Assembly: GCF_000316115.1 (NCBI RefSeq)
Contig: NZ_JH993797.1
Span: 2,776,486-2,840,485 of the forward strand
Length of the DNA: 64,000 nt
Origin: Leptolyngbya sp. PCC 7375
GTDB lineage: Bacteria > Cyanobacteriota > Cyanobacteriia > Phormidesmidales > Phormidesmidaceae
Direction of reading: 5' to 3'
Positions 25,826 through 35,782 of this stretch are shown in pieces. Numbering within the stretch: position 1 is the first letter of the stretch; each line of letters starts with the position of its first letter. Position numbers and translations under genes: made by a program. Below the pieces are notes generated by a model that saw nothing but the letters and a program-made list of their open reading frames with translations, had not been told where the DNA came from and searched no databases.

Positions 25826-27466
25826 CTAAAATTGCAATTCACACCTAAACTGCAAGCGCTTTTGCGTAACCGGATGAATAAACTGTAGCAATGTAGCATG
25901 CAAGTGCAAGCGCTTTGTCTGGTTTACCTCACCATATAACGAATCTCCTAAAATAGGCGAATTCAGGCCTTGAGGAGATGCTGCATGCACCCGTAGCTGA
26001 TGTGTTCGACCTGTTTGAGGCATAAACTTCACCCTGGGGTGGTTGCCTGTTTGCAACACTTCAAAGTGGGTTACGCTAGGTTTCCCGTATGCTGTATTCA
26101 CAGATTGTTTAGGCCGCTCATCAGGGTTACCCCAAAGCGGTAAATCAATCACACCCTTGGTTTTAACAACTGGGCAACTGAGAACAGCTTCATAGGTTTT
26201 ATGTACCTGATGTTTAGCAAACTGTCGGCCTAATTCTTTATGGGCACTGGGAGATTTTGCTAACACTAAAATGCCAGACGTGGCCTGATCCAGACGATGA
26301 ACAACTTGCAAAAAATTATAGTCTTTTAACTGATAACGAAGACGAGTCAGCACACTGTCCTGGAGATTATGCCTGCGACCTGGAACCGAGAGTAAACCTG
26401 CAGGTTTATCGACCACCATTATTACATCATCTTGATAGAGAATTGGCAGCGACAAAGATGTCTCTATAAACGTTAGTTTCACTGGCATCTGGACAATACG
26501 CATGAGGACTTGACAGTCTTCAGAGGAAGCTCCATAAAATTGCCCTGGACAGTAACCTTCTTTTGACTCTCCCCACCAAAACTCTGCCATCGCAAGAGGT
26601 TTTAGATTATTGATAGCGGCATAGTGTAGTAGTTTGGCAGCAGCCCGTTGGCAGAGTTTCTCCAGGGAAGTAATATCATTGATCAAATCCTCTAACTCTA
26701 TAGTCTGCTCCACTCCAAAATGGTTCTTGGCATAGATAGCCTGCACTTGAGTTTGCCACTGTTGAGAAATTCTGTCGTACTGTTGTTTTAGTATTTGTAT
26801 TTGTTGATCGGCTTGGGTAACTTTCTTCACCAGGGGAGCCAGAGTTTGATTTCGTTCTTGTTTTAAGCGACGGCGTTCGAGACTGTCTTGTTGACTCTCT
26901 CGCCTAAGTTCATTTAGGGCATTGGTAAGGGTATCTCCTTGTAAGGTGCTGTAATAGTGGGTGCGTTTGAGATCGCGCCCCAGCTTTCTCTTACGATGCC
27001 TTGCTTTTAGCTGCTCTACTTGAACCTCATAGCCCTGCAACACTTGCTGATAAGCCATGCGTATGGGCAACTGGTCAAGGATAATCAGCTCACGTTTGAG
27101 CTGGTCAAGCATCGCCAAAGTTTGATCTTCAATGAGCGCTATTCGAGCTTGATTAGATAATGGAGGCACCCAACCCGGCACTTGGCCTCGACCATCCATC
27201 ACTCCGGAGAACCCCTTAAGCACCCCCTTATCACCGGTTGCCGTCTGTACCAGGAGCACACCGTATAAGTTACCTTCTGACAGATGTTCAGGTGAGGCGG
27301 CAAGACATTGCATGAGTCCCCTAGCGATTGACTCGATTGCATCTGTGCGAGGTAACTGCCAGACAACACCTGTTTCGGAACACTGAGCCGTGTATGTATA
27401 ACGAGGTATAGAAGTCGCGGCATCACCTATCGTCAACTCTGATGGGGAATGCAGAAATAGTCCCAT
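25826..27466 (-). CDS. RluA-family pseudouridine synthase with long N-terminal extension
   Basis: 546 aa. The C-terminal about 220 residues are an RluA catalytic domain: VVHRLDQATSGILVLAK with the catalytic Asp, MPQTGRTHQLRVHA, and LHLHATLLQFIHP. The N-terminal about 320 residues include a basic coiled coil (RRESQQDSLERRRLKQERNQ) and AEFWWGESKEGYCPGQFYG. Long RluA proteins with this layout occur in cyanobacteria and other bacteria. The rRNA or tRNA target site is not deducible. The start lies 7 bases after the lnt stop, so it is co-transcribed with lnt. Confidence 0.88.
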   Translation of the reverse strand: MGLFLHSPSELTIGDAATSIPRYTYTAQCSETGVVWQLPRTDAIESIARGLMQCLAASPEHLSEGNLYGVLLVQTATGDKGVLKGFSGVMDGRGQVPGWVPPLSNQARIALIEDQTLAMLDQLKRELIILDQLPIRMAYQQVLQGYEVQVEQLKARHRKRKLGRDLKRTHYYSTLQGDTLTNALNELRRESQQDSLERRRLKQERNQTLAPLVKKVTQADQQIQILKQQYDRISQQWQTQVQAIYAKNHFGVEQTIELEDLINDITSLEKLCQRAAAKLLHYAAINNLKPLAMAEFWWGESKEGYCPGQFYGASSEDCQVLMRIVQMPVKLTFIETSLSLPILYQDDVIMVVDKPAGLLSVPGRRHNLQDSVLTRLRYQLKDYNFLQVVHRLDQATSGILVLAKSPSAHKELGRQFAKHQVHKTYEAVLSCPVVKTKGVIDLPLWGNPDERPKQSVNTAYGKPSVTHFEVLQTGNHPRVKFMPQTGRTHQLRVHAASPQGLNSPILGDSLYGEVNQTKRLHLHATLLQFIHPVTQKRLQFRCELQF

Positions 27467-27473
27467 AGCTCAG

Positions 27474-29030
27474 TTAGGACAATGCTAGAAAGCGCAACAT
27501 CCATCCCGTGCTGGCTAATAGCAACACGGGCACCAACCAAGTCCCCCACTGTACATATAGTGTCTGGGTATTACGTCGATAAATAGTTTCCACTTGGGTG
27601 TCAAAGGTCATCGGCGCTGACATCCATTGCGTCCGTCCATGGGGATCCACCACCGATGATAACCCCGTATTCGTACTCCGCGCCGCCCAACGATCTGTCG
27701 AAATCGCTTGAATAACATCCTGTCCATGGTGTTGTGCCATCATGCGAGGCGGATAGGGATCGTTATTGGATACGGTGAGAATAAACTGGCCTCCCTGACG
27801 CACCTGATGACGAAAGATCCAACCATAGGCAGAGTCATAGCAAATACCCACTGCGGCCTGCCCCAGGGATGTTTGAAATTGTTGGTCCAGCTGGCCTGGG
27901 AGCAAATTGTTGCCAATGGCCGAAAGCTGACGTACTAAATTGCCCAAAACAGATTCCAGCGGAATATATTCTCCCAGAGGAACTAACTTGATTTTGTTGT
28001 ATTGCGTAGTTCCTCTAGGAGAAATTGCCAGCAGACTTTGGTGAAGATAGGCGGGTTTATCGGGTGCTTTGGTAAACGTGCCCAACCAGAGGGGAATACC
28101 TGTTTGTGCTACGGCTTCACCAAAGATACTTGTATCTGGGTTCCAGATGGTAGGGATGGCAGCTTCTGGCGTGAGAACAGCATCCACACCTGTAGCCACT
28201 AGCTGCCGATAGCTACTTAGGTAACGGTCATCAGCGCGACGAAGGCCTGACAGCGTTAGCTTTTCTCGACTCGGGATATTTCCCTGTATCACACCAACTT
28301 TGATGGCTTCTGCCGATTGGTCTTGCAAAGGTTGCTGGTAAAGGCCCCAGCCCATGAGGTGCGCGATCGCAAAAACCCCCAGCGCCATCATCAACCAACG
28401 ACGGTAGTCAATATCCCGTTGCCATAGCTTTGCCGCAGCTACTGCCAATACCCCATTCACCACCAAAATAGCCGCCGTAATTGTCAAATGCCCTGATAGC
28501 TGAGCCAAATGAACAATTACCAAATTGCCGGGGCTCTGGGTAATTGCTAAAGACGTCCAATATAGTGGGCCCATACTCCACAGCGCCTCAACGCCGCACC
28601 ATAAAGCTGTACCCACAAAAATTCGACCCGCATTACCCAAAGTCGCTACTCGATTTAGGGCCGCCATCCCCATGGCCCAAGTAATGACGATCCCTGCTCC
28701 CCAAAGCGTGACAAACGTGTAGGCAAAGAGTGCGATCGCAACACTTCCTAACCACGGTATTCCCAACCACATCATAGGATGCAAGTGCAGCACCCACTCC
28801 AACATGGTGCCGTGATAACCCACACCCCAAACCAGCGCGCATAAAGCACTTTGGCGCAGGCCTGCCCCTCGATGGATCGTCAACCAAAGGGGTACTAGCG
28901 CCACCCAAGCCAAGGGCCAAGCAGGCCACAGCCCCATTAAAATCCCTGCAATCAGCAGACCTATATACTTGGGCCTTTGATCAGGTTTAGATTTTAAGGT
29001 TAAAGGCTCAGCCCAGTGAGATATCGCCAT
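27474..29030 (-). CDS. lnt: Apolipoprotein N-acyltransferase
   Basis: 518 aa with about six to seven N-terminal membrane helices and a C-terminal carbon-nitrogen hydrolase domain. The nitrilase-type triad is visible as LTPEAAIPTIW (Glu), KIKLVPLGEYIP (Lys) and VGICYDSAYGW (Cys). A final hydrophobic helix (LYVQWGTWLVPVLLLAS) ends the protein. The enzyme adds the third acyl chain to the N-terminal cysteine of lipoproteins in the cytoplasmic membrane. It lies between cysH and the RluA gene on one strand with short gaps. Confidence 0.92.
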   Translation of the reverse strand: MAISHWAEPLTLKSKPDQRPKYIGLLIAGILMGLWPAWPLAWVALVPLWLTIHRGAGLRQSALCALVWGVGYHGTMLEWVLHLHPMMWLGIPWLGSVAIALFAYTFVTLWGAGIVITWAMGMAALNRVATLGNAGRIFVGTALWCGVEALWSMGPLYWTSLAITQSPGNLVIVHLAQLSGHLTITAAILVVNGVLAVAAAKLWQRDIDYRRWLMMALGVFAIAHLMGWGLYQQPLQDQSAEAIKVGVIQGNIPSREKLTLSGLRRADDRYLSSYRQLVATGVDAVLTPEAAIPTIWNPDTSIFGEAVAQTGIPLWLGTFTKAPDKPAYLHQSLLAISPRGTTQYNKIKLVPLGEYIPLESVLGNLVRQLSAIGNNLLPGQLDQQFQTSLGQAAVGICYDSAYGWIFRHQVRQGGQFILTVSNNDPYPPRMMAQHHGQDVIQAISTDRWAARSTNTGLSSVVDPHGRTQWMSAPMTFDTQVETIYRRNTQTLYVQWGTWLVPVLLLASTGWMLRFLALS

Positions 29031-29072
29031 CCTGTACAGACGCTACATGAAACGTTTCGCCAATCCCGTAAC

Positions 29073-29834
29073 CTACAACGAACTCGAATTCAAACTATCG
29101 GCTTCTCCCTGGGTTTGTGGTAGATGCAGATGCAAACCACACTCCTGCTTCAATCCATTGAAGCGGGTTGCCCGCTCATCGCCATCATCATCCGTCATTG
29201 GACGGCTTGAATGCCAATCACCCACCGTCACATATCCTTGATCAAACAAAGGATGGTAAGGCAAATCGAACGTGGTCAAATACTTGTACACATCCCGTGA
29301 ATGCCAGGACAAAATTGGATGTAGCTTGTAAATATCATTCTGCTGAGCAATCCGGCCTAAGGTTTGACGATGGGATGTTTGATTTGCTCGCAATCCTGCC
29401 AGCCAGGCCCTAGCCCCCAGATCTTTAAGCGCCCGCTGCATAGGCTCCACCTTGCGAATGTAGTCGTATCGGTTCAGCGCCTCGACATTATCTTGATCCC
29501 ACAATCGTCCATGGAGAGCTTCCATGCGAGCCGGACTCATGGGCGACTGATAAACCTTAAGGTTCAGGCCCAGACGCTGGGTTAGTTCCTCAGCAAAGCG
29601 GTAAGTTTCTACGGGTAGATAACCCGTATCAACCCAAATGACTGGAATATTGGGCATCACCTGAGTAACCAGATGCAACATGACAGCTGACTGAATGCCA
29701 AAGCTGGTACTCATCACCAGGGATTCCCCAAAGGTTTCAGCTCCCCAAGAAACAAGCTCAGCCGCATCCATGCCATCTAAGGTTTTATTGAGTGCTTCAA
29801 GATCTAGCTCGCTTTCTAGCACTACATTTGCCAT
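29073..29834 (-). CDS. cysH: Phosphoadenylyl-sulfate (PAPS) reductase
   Basis: 253 aa from the ATG at 29832-29834 (MANVVLESEL); the frame is open further upstream but that part looks non-coding. Motifs: MSTSFGIQSAVMLHL (PP-loop), WVDTGYLPVETYRFAEEL, AGLRANQTSHR and the catalytic ECGLH near the C-terminus. The extra CC pairs of APS-type Fe-S reductases are missing, which points to PAPS as substrate and thioredoxin as reductant. It supplies sulfite for cysteine synthesis. Confidence 0.92.
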   Translation of the reverse strand: MANVVLESELDLEALNKTLDGMDAAELVSWGAETFGESLVMSTSFGIQSAVMLHLVTQVMPNIPVIWVDTGYLPVETYRFAEELTQRLGLNLKVYQSPMSPARMEALHGRLWDQDNVEALNRYDYIRKVEPMQRALKDLGARAWLAGLRANQTSHRQTLGRIAQQNDIYKLHPILSWHSRDVYKYLTTFDLPYHPLFDQGYVTVGDWHSSRPMTDDDGDERATRFNGLKQECGLHLHLPQTQGEADSLNSSSL

Positions 29835-30005
29835 AGTTTCAGCCGCTCCGTGATGCCGATGTGAGGTGTCATAACTTCCATGGTAAACACGTTCTCGTTG
29901 CACGCAGGGTACAACATTATGAATTACGCTTAATACCATAGAGACCTGCCCCATCATCGCATCATAATGGAAAGGCTTTCTTAAATTTGTTCAGATAAAC
30001 CAGTC

Positions 30006-30785
30006 CTAAGCAGGCTTGTGGGACTGTTTAACTGCAACCAGGCGCAGTCGACGATAGTCTGCTATCCATTGGTTACCATCGTACATTTGCGATCGCAAAA
30101 GACTTTCCACCTCTTGAATGACAGATTCTATGGCCGTTTCATTCAAACCTATAAAAAGATTGCTACCAAACATTTTGAGCCAGTTGGCTAAGCCTTGAGC
30201 ACCGTCATTTAAGGGCGTCGGTCGATCGATTAAAGCGGCAAACGTCACGTCTAGGCCATGGCTTTCTAGCAAGTGAGCATATTCGCCAATACTCGGGAAA
30301 TACCAGGGGCAGAGTTTTTTCTGCTGTCTGACGGTTTCCACCGCCCCCACAATAGCTTGTACGTTGCCCTTGCCACCAAATTCAACAACCAATTTTCCAC
30401 CAGGTTTTAAGGCATTAGCCATAGCCTGAACAGCTTGCTCTGGCGGCTTAACCCAGTGCAGCGCCGCATTGGAAAAGATGCCATCCACCGGCTGTGCCAC
30501 TACAAAATTACGAGCATCAGCGATGGCAAAGGATAGCTGTGGATATTGCTGCTGAGCCTTAGCAACCATGGCAGCATCTGAGTCAATCCCACTGACAACA
30601 GCCCCCGTTTCTGCCAGCGCATGGGTCAGTTCCCCCGTGCCACAACCCAGGTCAAGGATATGTTGCCCCGACTGCGGACTGAGTAAATCAATCAGAGCTG
30701 CACCATATTCCCAAACAAAGCTGTGCTGATTTTGGTAGCGATCAGTATCCCAAATGTGATGGGCATAAACGGTATCGGAAGCCAT
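30006..30785 (-). CDS. Class I SAM-dependent methyltransferase
   Basis: 259 aa. The SAM-binding motif ILDLGCGTGELTHAL lies near residues 43-57. VSGIDSDAAMVAKA and a motif IV-like DGIFSNAALHWV follow. The pattern resembles the trans-aconitate methyltransferase-like group, whose members have diverse small-molecule substrates. It is divergent from the LysR gene, 105 bases apart, so that regulator may control it. Confidence 0.8.
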   Translation of the reverse strand: MASDTVYAHHIWDTDRYQNQHSFVWEYGAALIDLLSPQSGQHILDLGCGTGELTHALAETGAVVSGIDSDAAMVAKAQQQYPQLSFAIADARNFVVAQPVDGIFSNAALHWVKPPEQAVQAMANALKPGGKLVVEFGGKGNVQAIVGAVETVRQQKKLCPWYFPSIGEYAHLLESHGLDVTFAALIDRPTPLNDGAQGLANWLKMFGSNLFIGLNETAIESVIQEVESLLRSQMYDGNQWIADYRRLRLVAVKQSHKPA

Positions 30786-30806
30786 AGCAACTGGATTTGA
30801 AACGAT

Positions 30807-30836
30807 ATCTCAAAACTATGGGTAAGCTATTGAGAT
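30807..30836. promoter_or_regulatory. Candidate LysR operator, inverted repeat ATCTCAA-N16-TTGAGAT
   Basis: A perfect 7-bp inverted repeat in the 105-base gap between the divergent methyltransferase and LysR genes. Position and symmetry suit a LysR-type binding site, but the spacing is longer than the usual T-N11-A core. Confidence 0.4.
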
Positions 30837-30890
30837 GTCCAATATATTTTTTAGTATCTATTGATATCTAGAAAGTATTAGAAAACCATT

Positions 30891-31757
30891 ATGGAATTGC
30901 GACATCTTCGTTACTTTTTGGCGGTGGCTGAAGAGCTACATTTTGGTCGAGCTGCAGGTCGCTTACAAATGGCTCAGCCTCCCCTAAGTCAACAGATTAA
31001 ACAACTCGAAATTGAGCTAGGCGTACAACTCTTTGAACGAACGCGGCGCAAGGTATCCTTAACGGCGGCGGGACAAGTACTTCAGCAAGAAGCTCAACAA
31101 CTTCTACAGCAGTTAGAACAGGCTGTCAGCAAGACGCAACAAGCTAACCGTGGAGAGTTGGGAAGACTTGCGATCGCATTTGTCAGCTCTGCCATGTACA
31201 GCCTCTTACCTGACTACCTAAAACAGTTTCGAGAACAATATCCCCATGTGGAAATTGTTCTCCATGAACTCTCCACCCAAGAACAAATTCAAGGCTTGTT
31301 AGATAGCCGACTGGATATTGGCTTTATGCGTCCCCCTGTGGATCATCCAACTCTACGGACAAAGACAGTTTTACAAGAATCATTAATGGTAGCCTTACCG
31401 TTGGGTCATCGGCTTGCCTCACAACCAAATCTTTCTATCCAAGAGTTACAGGGAGAGTTATTTGTGTTGTTCCCTAGGGCCATGGCTACCCGGCTGTACG
31501 ATCAAATAATTAGCCTGTGCCACCAAGGGGGGTTTAGTCCCACCGTGGTCCAACAAGCGGCTCAAATGCAAACAATTTTAAGCCTTGTCACCGCTGAAAT
31601 CGGTGTGGCAATTGTGCCTGAGTCGTTACAGAATCTGCAGCGTCGAGGGGTATGTTTCATTCCCTTTCAAGAAACGACTCCCCAGGCTGAAGTATGTGTC
31701 GTTTGGCAACAAAACCAGATAGCTCAGACGACCCATACCTTTTTGCAGGGAATATGA
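30891..31757 (+). CDS. LysR-family transcriptional regulator
   Basis: 288 aa. The N-terminus MELRHLRYFLAVAEELHFGRAAGRLQMAQPPLSQQIKQLE is a classical LysR helix-turn-helix. A linker helix and a periplasmic-binding-like effector domain follow (RLAIAFVSSAMYSLLPDYLKQF). The ligand is unknown. It is divergent from the methyltransferase and converges on ppx. Confidence 0.92.
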   Translation: MELRHLRYFLAVAEELHFGRAAGRLQMAQPPLSQQIKQLEIELGVQLFERTRRKVSLTAAGQVLQQEAQQLLQQLEQAVSKTQQANRGELGRLAIAFVSSAMYSLLPDYLKQFREQYPHVEIVLHELSTQEQIQGLLDSRLDIGFMRPPVDHPTLRTKTVLQESLMVALPLGHRLASQPNLSIQELQGELFVLFPRAMATRLYDQIISLCHQGGFSPTVVQQAAQMQTILSLVTAEIGVAIVPESLQNLQRRGVCFIPFQETTPQAEVCVVWQQNQIAQTTHTFLQGI

Positions 31758-31767
31758 ACATGGGGTA

Positions 31768-33432
31768 TTAAGCCTGGTGACGCACCTGCAATTGCAAATT
31801 AAACTCCTGTTCAAAGCAGGCTTTTTTGTCATTAGCACTCCAGATTTCTAGCTCACAGGCATCGTTAGCATGGGTGGGGATAAAGCTTAGGGTTAAGGTA
31901 TGAGCTTTTGAATCATAGGTGGTTTGAAAACTTGCGATCGCACCTAGCCGCCGCCGATCCAGACCGACAGCTACCCGCAACATAGCACTGAGCTGACTGA
32001 CAATCTTACGACTCTTCTTAGTCAAGTCTTTATAAGGCTCGTGCTTTATCTTGGGTGCGCTCTTGCGATGGTAACGAGCAATGTTAGCAATCAGCTCAAT
32101 CTCAGTGCTGGTGAAACCCAGTAATTCACCATTTCGAATTAAGTAATAAGAATGTTTATGGTGGGCTCCATGACTGACAAAATGACCACAATTATGGAGC
32201 ATGGCTGCTGCCCACAAAATCTCACGTTCCAGAGGTCCCCATTGATGTAAAACACCACGGGTTTGATCAAATAAGTCTAATGCAAATTTTGCTACTAACT
32301 CACTGTGGGGTTTATCAACCCGATACTTATGGGCGGCTTTCATAACGCTCCGCTCCCGTACCGATTGTTGATACTGCATCCGGTCTTCAATAAGACCATG
32401 GGTGATCATCCAGTCCACAACTAAGCCTTCTCGCAAGGCATGTTCACAGATGGTGAGCCGATCCACACCTAGCATCCGCATTGCTTCCTGTAGAATCACG
32501 GCTCCAGGCACAATGATCTCAGCTCGCCGCGACGACATTTCTGGCAGCTTAAGCCGCTCACTAAAACTCATGCGGCGCAGCTTTTGGATACAGCGTTCTA
32601 GCTCATTCATGGCCATGGTATACCCATTCATGCGAGCAGGAACTGAACCCAACTGATCAATGGCTGTCAAAATAGCCAGGGACTCAATTGTGCCAGATGT
32701 CCCCACCAATGAAAGGGGTTCGCCATCAACCAGCTTAGCCTTCAGCGCATCGATATTGGGCTCAAGCCGCCCCCGCACATAAGCCTGCAACTGCAAAAAC
32801 TCTTCGGTACTAATGGGATTGGTGGTCACCATTCGCGCATTCAGCCTAACGGCCCCCACCTTAGTACTGCTGAGAAATCGATGGCGTTCCCCAGTACCCA
32901 AGATGATCTCAGTGGAACCACCACCAATATCGATAATGGCGTGTGGCTGACCATTGAGTTCCATGCCAGACAGCACACCCAAGTAAATGCGTCGGGCTTC
33001 TTCAAGGCCAGAAATTAGGTTGATATCCAAACCAACATCTTGTTTTACTCGATCAATAAATACTTGACCGTTGTTCGCTTCACGGGTGGCACTGGTGGCT
33101 ACCGTGACAATATCGTCAGCATGGTGACTATTGGCAATTTGCTTACACCGTTTCAAGGCAGCAATACCTCGCTCCATGGCTTCGTCCGACAAACAATTAG
33201 TGCCAGGACGAAAATTACCAAGGCGGACAGTATCTTTCTCACGACCAATAATAGTAAATGCGGGCAACTCTGGTTGAATTTTGACAACAACCATATGAAC
33301 TGAGTTGGTTCCCACATCAATAGCGGCTAAGATTCGATCTTCCTGAAGCGATTGGCGTAGTTCAATCGAGGTGTCTGAAAGACTAGGAACATAGACCATA
33401 GAGTCTAAGGGAGCAGTGGCTGAATCAACCAT
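31768..33432 (-). CDS. ppx: Exopolyphosphatase / GppA-family phosphatase
   Basis: 554 aa. The actin-like ASKHA fold shows AAIDVGTNSVHMVVVKI, the glycine loop AIIDIGGGSTEIILG and VGTSGTIESLAIL. The C-terminal domain is HD-like: MLHNCGHFVSHGAHHKHSYYL. The enzyme releases phosphate from polyphosphate or from pppGpp, so it links phosphate storage to the stringent response. Length and domain order match long-form Ppx. No ppk gene is adjacent. Confidence 0.92.
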   Translation of the reverse strand: MVDSATAPLDSMVYVPSLSDTSIELRQSLQEDRILAAIDVGTNSVHMVVVKIQPELPAFTIIGREKDTVRLGNFRPGTNCLSDEAMERGIAALKRCKQIANSHHADDIVTVATSATREANNGQVFIDRVKQDVGLDINLISGLEEARRIYLGVLSGMELNGQPHAIIDIGGGSTEIILGTGERHRFLSSTKVGAVRLNARMVTTNPISTEEFLQLQAYVRGRLEPNIDALKAKLVDGEPLSLVGTSGTIESLAILTAIDQLGSVPARMNGYTMAMNELERCIQKLRRMSFSERLKLPEMSSRRAEIIVPGAVILQEAMRMLGVDRLTICEHALREGLVVDWMITHGLIEDRMQYQQSVRERSVMKAAHKYRVDKPHSELVAKFALDLFDQTRGVLHQWGPLEREILWAAAMLHNCGHFVSHGAHHKHSYYLIRNGELLGFTSTEIELIANIARYHRKSAPKIKHEPYKDLTKKSRKIVSQLSAMLRVAVGLDRRRLGAIASFQTTYDSKAHTLTLSFIPTHANDACELEIWSANDKKACFEQEFNLQLQVRHQA

Positions 33433-33723
33433 CGTGAGTATTGCACAGGGTGTTATTCATCATACATTTCCAGTACTTTTACCGAAATCAGCAATGCAAG
33501 AGCTTATTGTCAGCTTCATATCCTAAATTGGCATTTTTGTATCCTCAACTACATTACGATTAATATTTTCCTATGTATTACGTAGTGACCAAACAGCTAC
33601 TACCCAGGGAGAAGCCGTACATTGAGCAAGTATGTTAGCCTCTGAGAGGTATCGCTGATTGACAGTGCGCAGTTTGCATGCTGTCAGACTAATTAACTTT
33701 TTGCCTACAGGAGGCATTTGTGC

Positions 33724-34410
33724 ATGGTTATGGTGGCTCAGGCTCGCCCCAGTGAGCGAGCGGAATTTATTAAACGTACCTACACCCATCTTGCTGGGGC
33801 TGTTGGTGCGTTTGTAGTGGTTGAATTTTTATTTTTTCAGCTAGGTATTGCTCGTTTTCTAGCCAATGTATTTCTCAGAGGGGGTCGATTTGGTTGGCTG
33901 GCACTGCTGGGTGGTTTTGCTCTGCTAGGCTATCTGGCCAGTAACATGGCTTCTAAGGCTGACGATGTTAATGCGCAGTATACGGGTCTAGGTCTGTATG
34001 TGGTAGGTGAGGCAGTTATCTTTGCTCCATTACTCTATGTAGCAGTCTACTTTTCAGATCCAACTGTCCTACCTACTGCAGGCATTATTACCCTGTTCCT
34101 ATTCGGTGGCTTGACCGCAGTCGCATTCACCTCCGGCAAGGACTTCGCTTTTTTAGGCGGCATCCTCAAAGTTGGTGGCATGGTAGCTCTGGGCCTCATT
34201 GTTTGTAGCCTGCTGTTTGGCTTCTCCCTTGGGCTATTCTTCTCTTTCTTTATGGTGGCCTTTGCTGCCGCAGCGATTTTGTACAAAACATCTAATGTGA
34301 TGCATCGCTATTCCACAAATCAACACGTGGCAGCATCCTTAGAATTATTTGCTGCGGTCATGCTCTTGTTCTGGTATGTGTTACGCATCTTGATGTCTTC
34401 CCGCCGCTAA
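33724..34410 (+). CDS. Bax inhibitor-1/YccA family membrane protein
   Basis: 228 aa from the ATG at 33724, which follows ACAGGAGG at good spacing; a TTG lies two codons earlier. About seven hydrophobic helices run through the protein. The N-terminal RAEFIKRTYTHLAGAVGAFV and the C-terminal HVAASLELFAAVMLLFWYVLRIL match the BI-1 family, which includes pH-sensitive calcium leak channels. A clear terminator follows. Confidence 0.85.
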   Translation: MVMVAQARPSERAEFIKRTYTHLAGAVGAFVVVEFLFFQLGIARFLANVFLRGGRFGWLALLGGFALLGYLASNMASKADDVNAQYTGLGLYVVGEAVIFAPLLYVAVYFSDPTVLPTAGIITLFLFGGLTAVAFTSGKDFAFLGGILKVGGMVALGLIVCSLLFGFSLGLFFSFFMVAFAAAAILYKTSNVMHRYSTNQHVAASLELFAAVMLLFWYVLRILMSSRR

Positions 34411-34447
34411 GGAAGTATAGCTATCCAATCTGCAATGCAAAAATACA

Positions 34448-34480
34448 GAGCCCTGGCCAGACGGTCAGGGCTCTTGTTTA
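34448..34480 (+). terminator. Rho-independent terminator after the BI-1 gene
   Basis: Arms GAGCCCTGGCC (34448-34458) and GGTCAGGGCTC (34463-34473) form an 11-bp stem with a G-T pair and a 4-base loop, followed by TTGTTTA. Confidence 0.85.
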
Positions 34481-34553
34481 TTGGTCGGCACCATAAATAG
34501 ATTCAGATTCCTGTTGCCCAAGAAGTGTCATCCTTGCCCTCTGTCTTTACAAA

Positions 34554-35162
34554 TTACAGCCCTTTCACCAAATTAAGAATCTCATTCCCAACTGCTTCAT
34601 AATCTTGCCACCCTCGTTCAGACCGCTGATCTTTGACAGCATAAACTGGTATGCCTTGCATAGCGGCTTTTTGGAACGCAGCTAAACGAGCTATTCCCAC
34701 ATCAAAGGTAGGAATATCAGCTTCCTTAAGCAACCTTTTGACTTCGTCACCTGCACGGCTGGGTTTAGGGGGTATCGCAGTAATCAAAATCCGATACTGA
34801 TTAGTCTGAATGGATTTGAGATATTCAATGGTCAACACCAGAGCGTCCAGGGACAAAATATCTGGCATGGTGGGTAGCACAAGTAAATCACAGGTATTGG
34901 CTAAGGCGGCTAAATCTTCAGTAGTCGGTCGAGCCTGAGTATCAATAATGACGTGCTCATAAGATTCAGTTTGGGCTTCGGCCTGCCACTGATCCACCAC
35001 TTCAAACGGTAATTCACCACGACTGGCCCACCCCAACGCTGAGCAGTTGGGGTCAGCATCAATGAGTAATGTTCTTCCTTTTCCTTGGAAAAATGCGGCC
35101 AAGTGAATGGCAGTGGTAGTTTTGCCAACGCCACCCTTGAAGCTGGCGACCGTGATAATCAT
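34554..35162 (-). CDS. ParA-family ATPase
   Basis: 202 aa from the ATG at 35160-35162 (MIITVASFKGGVGKTTT), which places the deviant Walker A KGGVGKTT at the very N-terminus as is normal; the frame is open 25 codons upstream. DADPNCSALGW and HVIIDTQARP complete the fold. No parB or centromere-like repeats are nearby. It may be an orphan positioning ATPase rather than a chromosome partition protein. Confidence 0.85.
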   Translation of the reverse strand: MIITVASFKGGVGKTTTAIHLAAFFQGKGRTLLIDADPNCSALGWASRGELPFEVVDQWQAEAQTESYEHVIIDTQARPTTEDLAALANTCDLLVLPTMPDILSLDALVLTIEYLKSIQTNQYRILITAIPPKPSRAGDEVKRLLKEADIPTFDVGIARLAAFQKAAMQGIPVYAVKDQRSERGWQDYEAVGNEILNLVKGL

Positions 35163-35236
35163 GCAGTGTTGCCTATCCTGAACTCGGTGTGAACTCGCTA
35201 TTAGATTAACGATACAGTTGGAGGGTTGCCCATCCA

Positions 35237-35782
35237 ATGGCAGTTACCATACCTCAGTCCCGTTTAACATTAGCAATGTCGACCGCTCTTTCAATTCAGT
35301 TACCAGACTTGAGAGCCACCCATCGCCTGGGATGGCTGATGGGTCAATGCTTGCCAGTAGAAACAGTGCTCTTGTTATCAGGTCCCTTGGGTAGCGGTAA
35401 AACCACCTTTACCCAAGGCTTAGGGGCAGGTTTAGGCATTGAACAAACCATTGACAGTCCCACATTCACGTTGATTAATGAGTACTTGACGGGTCGAGTC
35501 CCCCTGTACCATGTCGATTTGTATCGTTTGGATAGTATGGGAGCGGATGGTCTTTATCTAGAAACCTATTGGGATGGGGAAGAGGTAGCCCCCGGCATAG
35601 TGGTGATTGAGTGGGCCGAACGTCTACAGTATTTGCCGAATAAGCCAATTACGCTTAATTTAGCCTATGCAGGCAATGGGCGTTGCGCCGAAGTTAACTG
35701 GCCCCGTGGCTGGCACGATAGCGTATGGAGTGACCTACAGGAGGTAGTGAAACGCGATGAAGTACTGGTTGATGAAGTCTGA
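35237..35782 (+). CDS. tsaE: tRNA N6-threonylcarbamoyladenosine biosynthesis ATPase TsaE
   Basis: 181 aa. Walker A GPLGSGKTTFTQGLG, then SPTFTLINEY and YHVDLYRLD are family hallmarks. TsaE works with TsaB and TsaD to make t6A37 in ANN-decoding tRNAs. The ATG at 35237 follows GGAGGG by 11 bases. A second ATG at 35276 would remove a short extension. The end overlaps the EVE gene by 26 bases. Confidence 0.92.
   Translation: MAVTIPQSRLTLAMSTALSIQLPDLRATHRLGWLMGQCLPVETVLLLSGPLGSGKTTFTQGLGAGLGIEQTIDSPTFTLINEYLTGRVPLYHVDLYRLDSMGADGLYLETYWDGEEVAPGIVVIEWAERLQYLPNKPITLNLAYAGNGRCAEVNWPRGWHDSVWSDLQEVVKRDEVLVDEV

Noticed and set aside
34554..35162. ParA as evidence for a plasmid or partition locus
   Set aside because: No parB or centromere repeats nearby, and the neighbours are chromosomal housekeeping genes.
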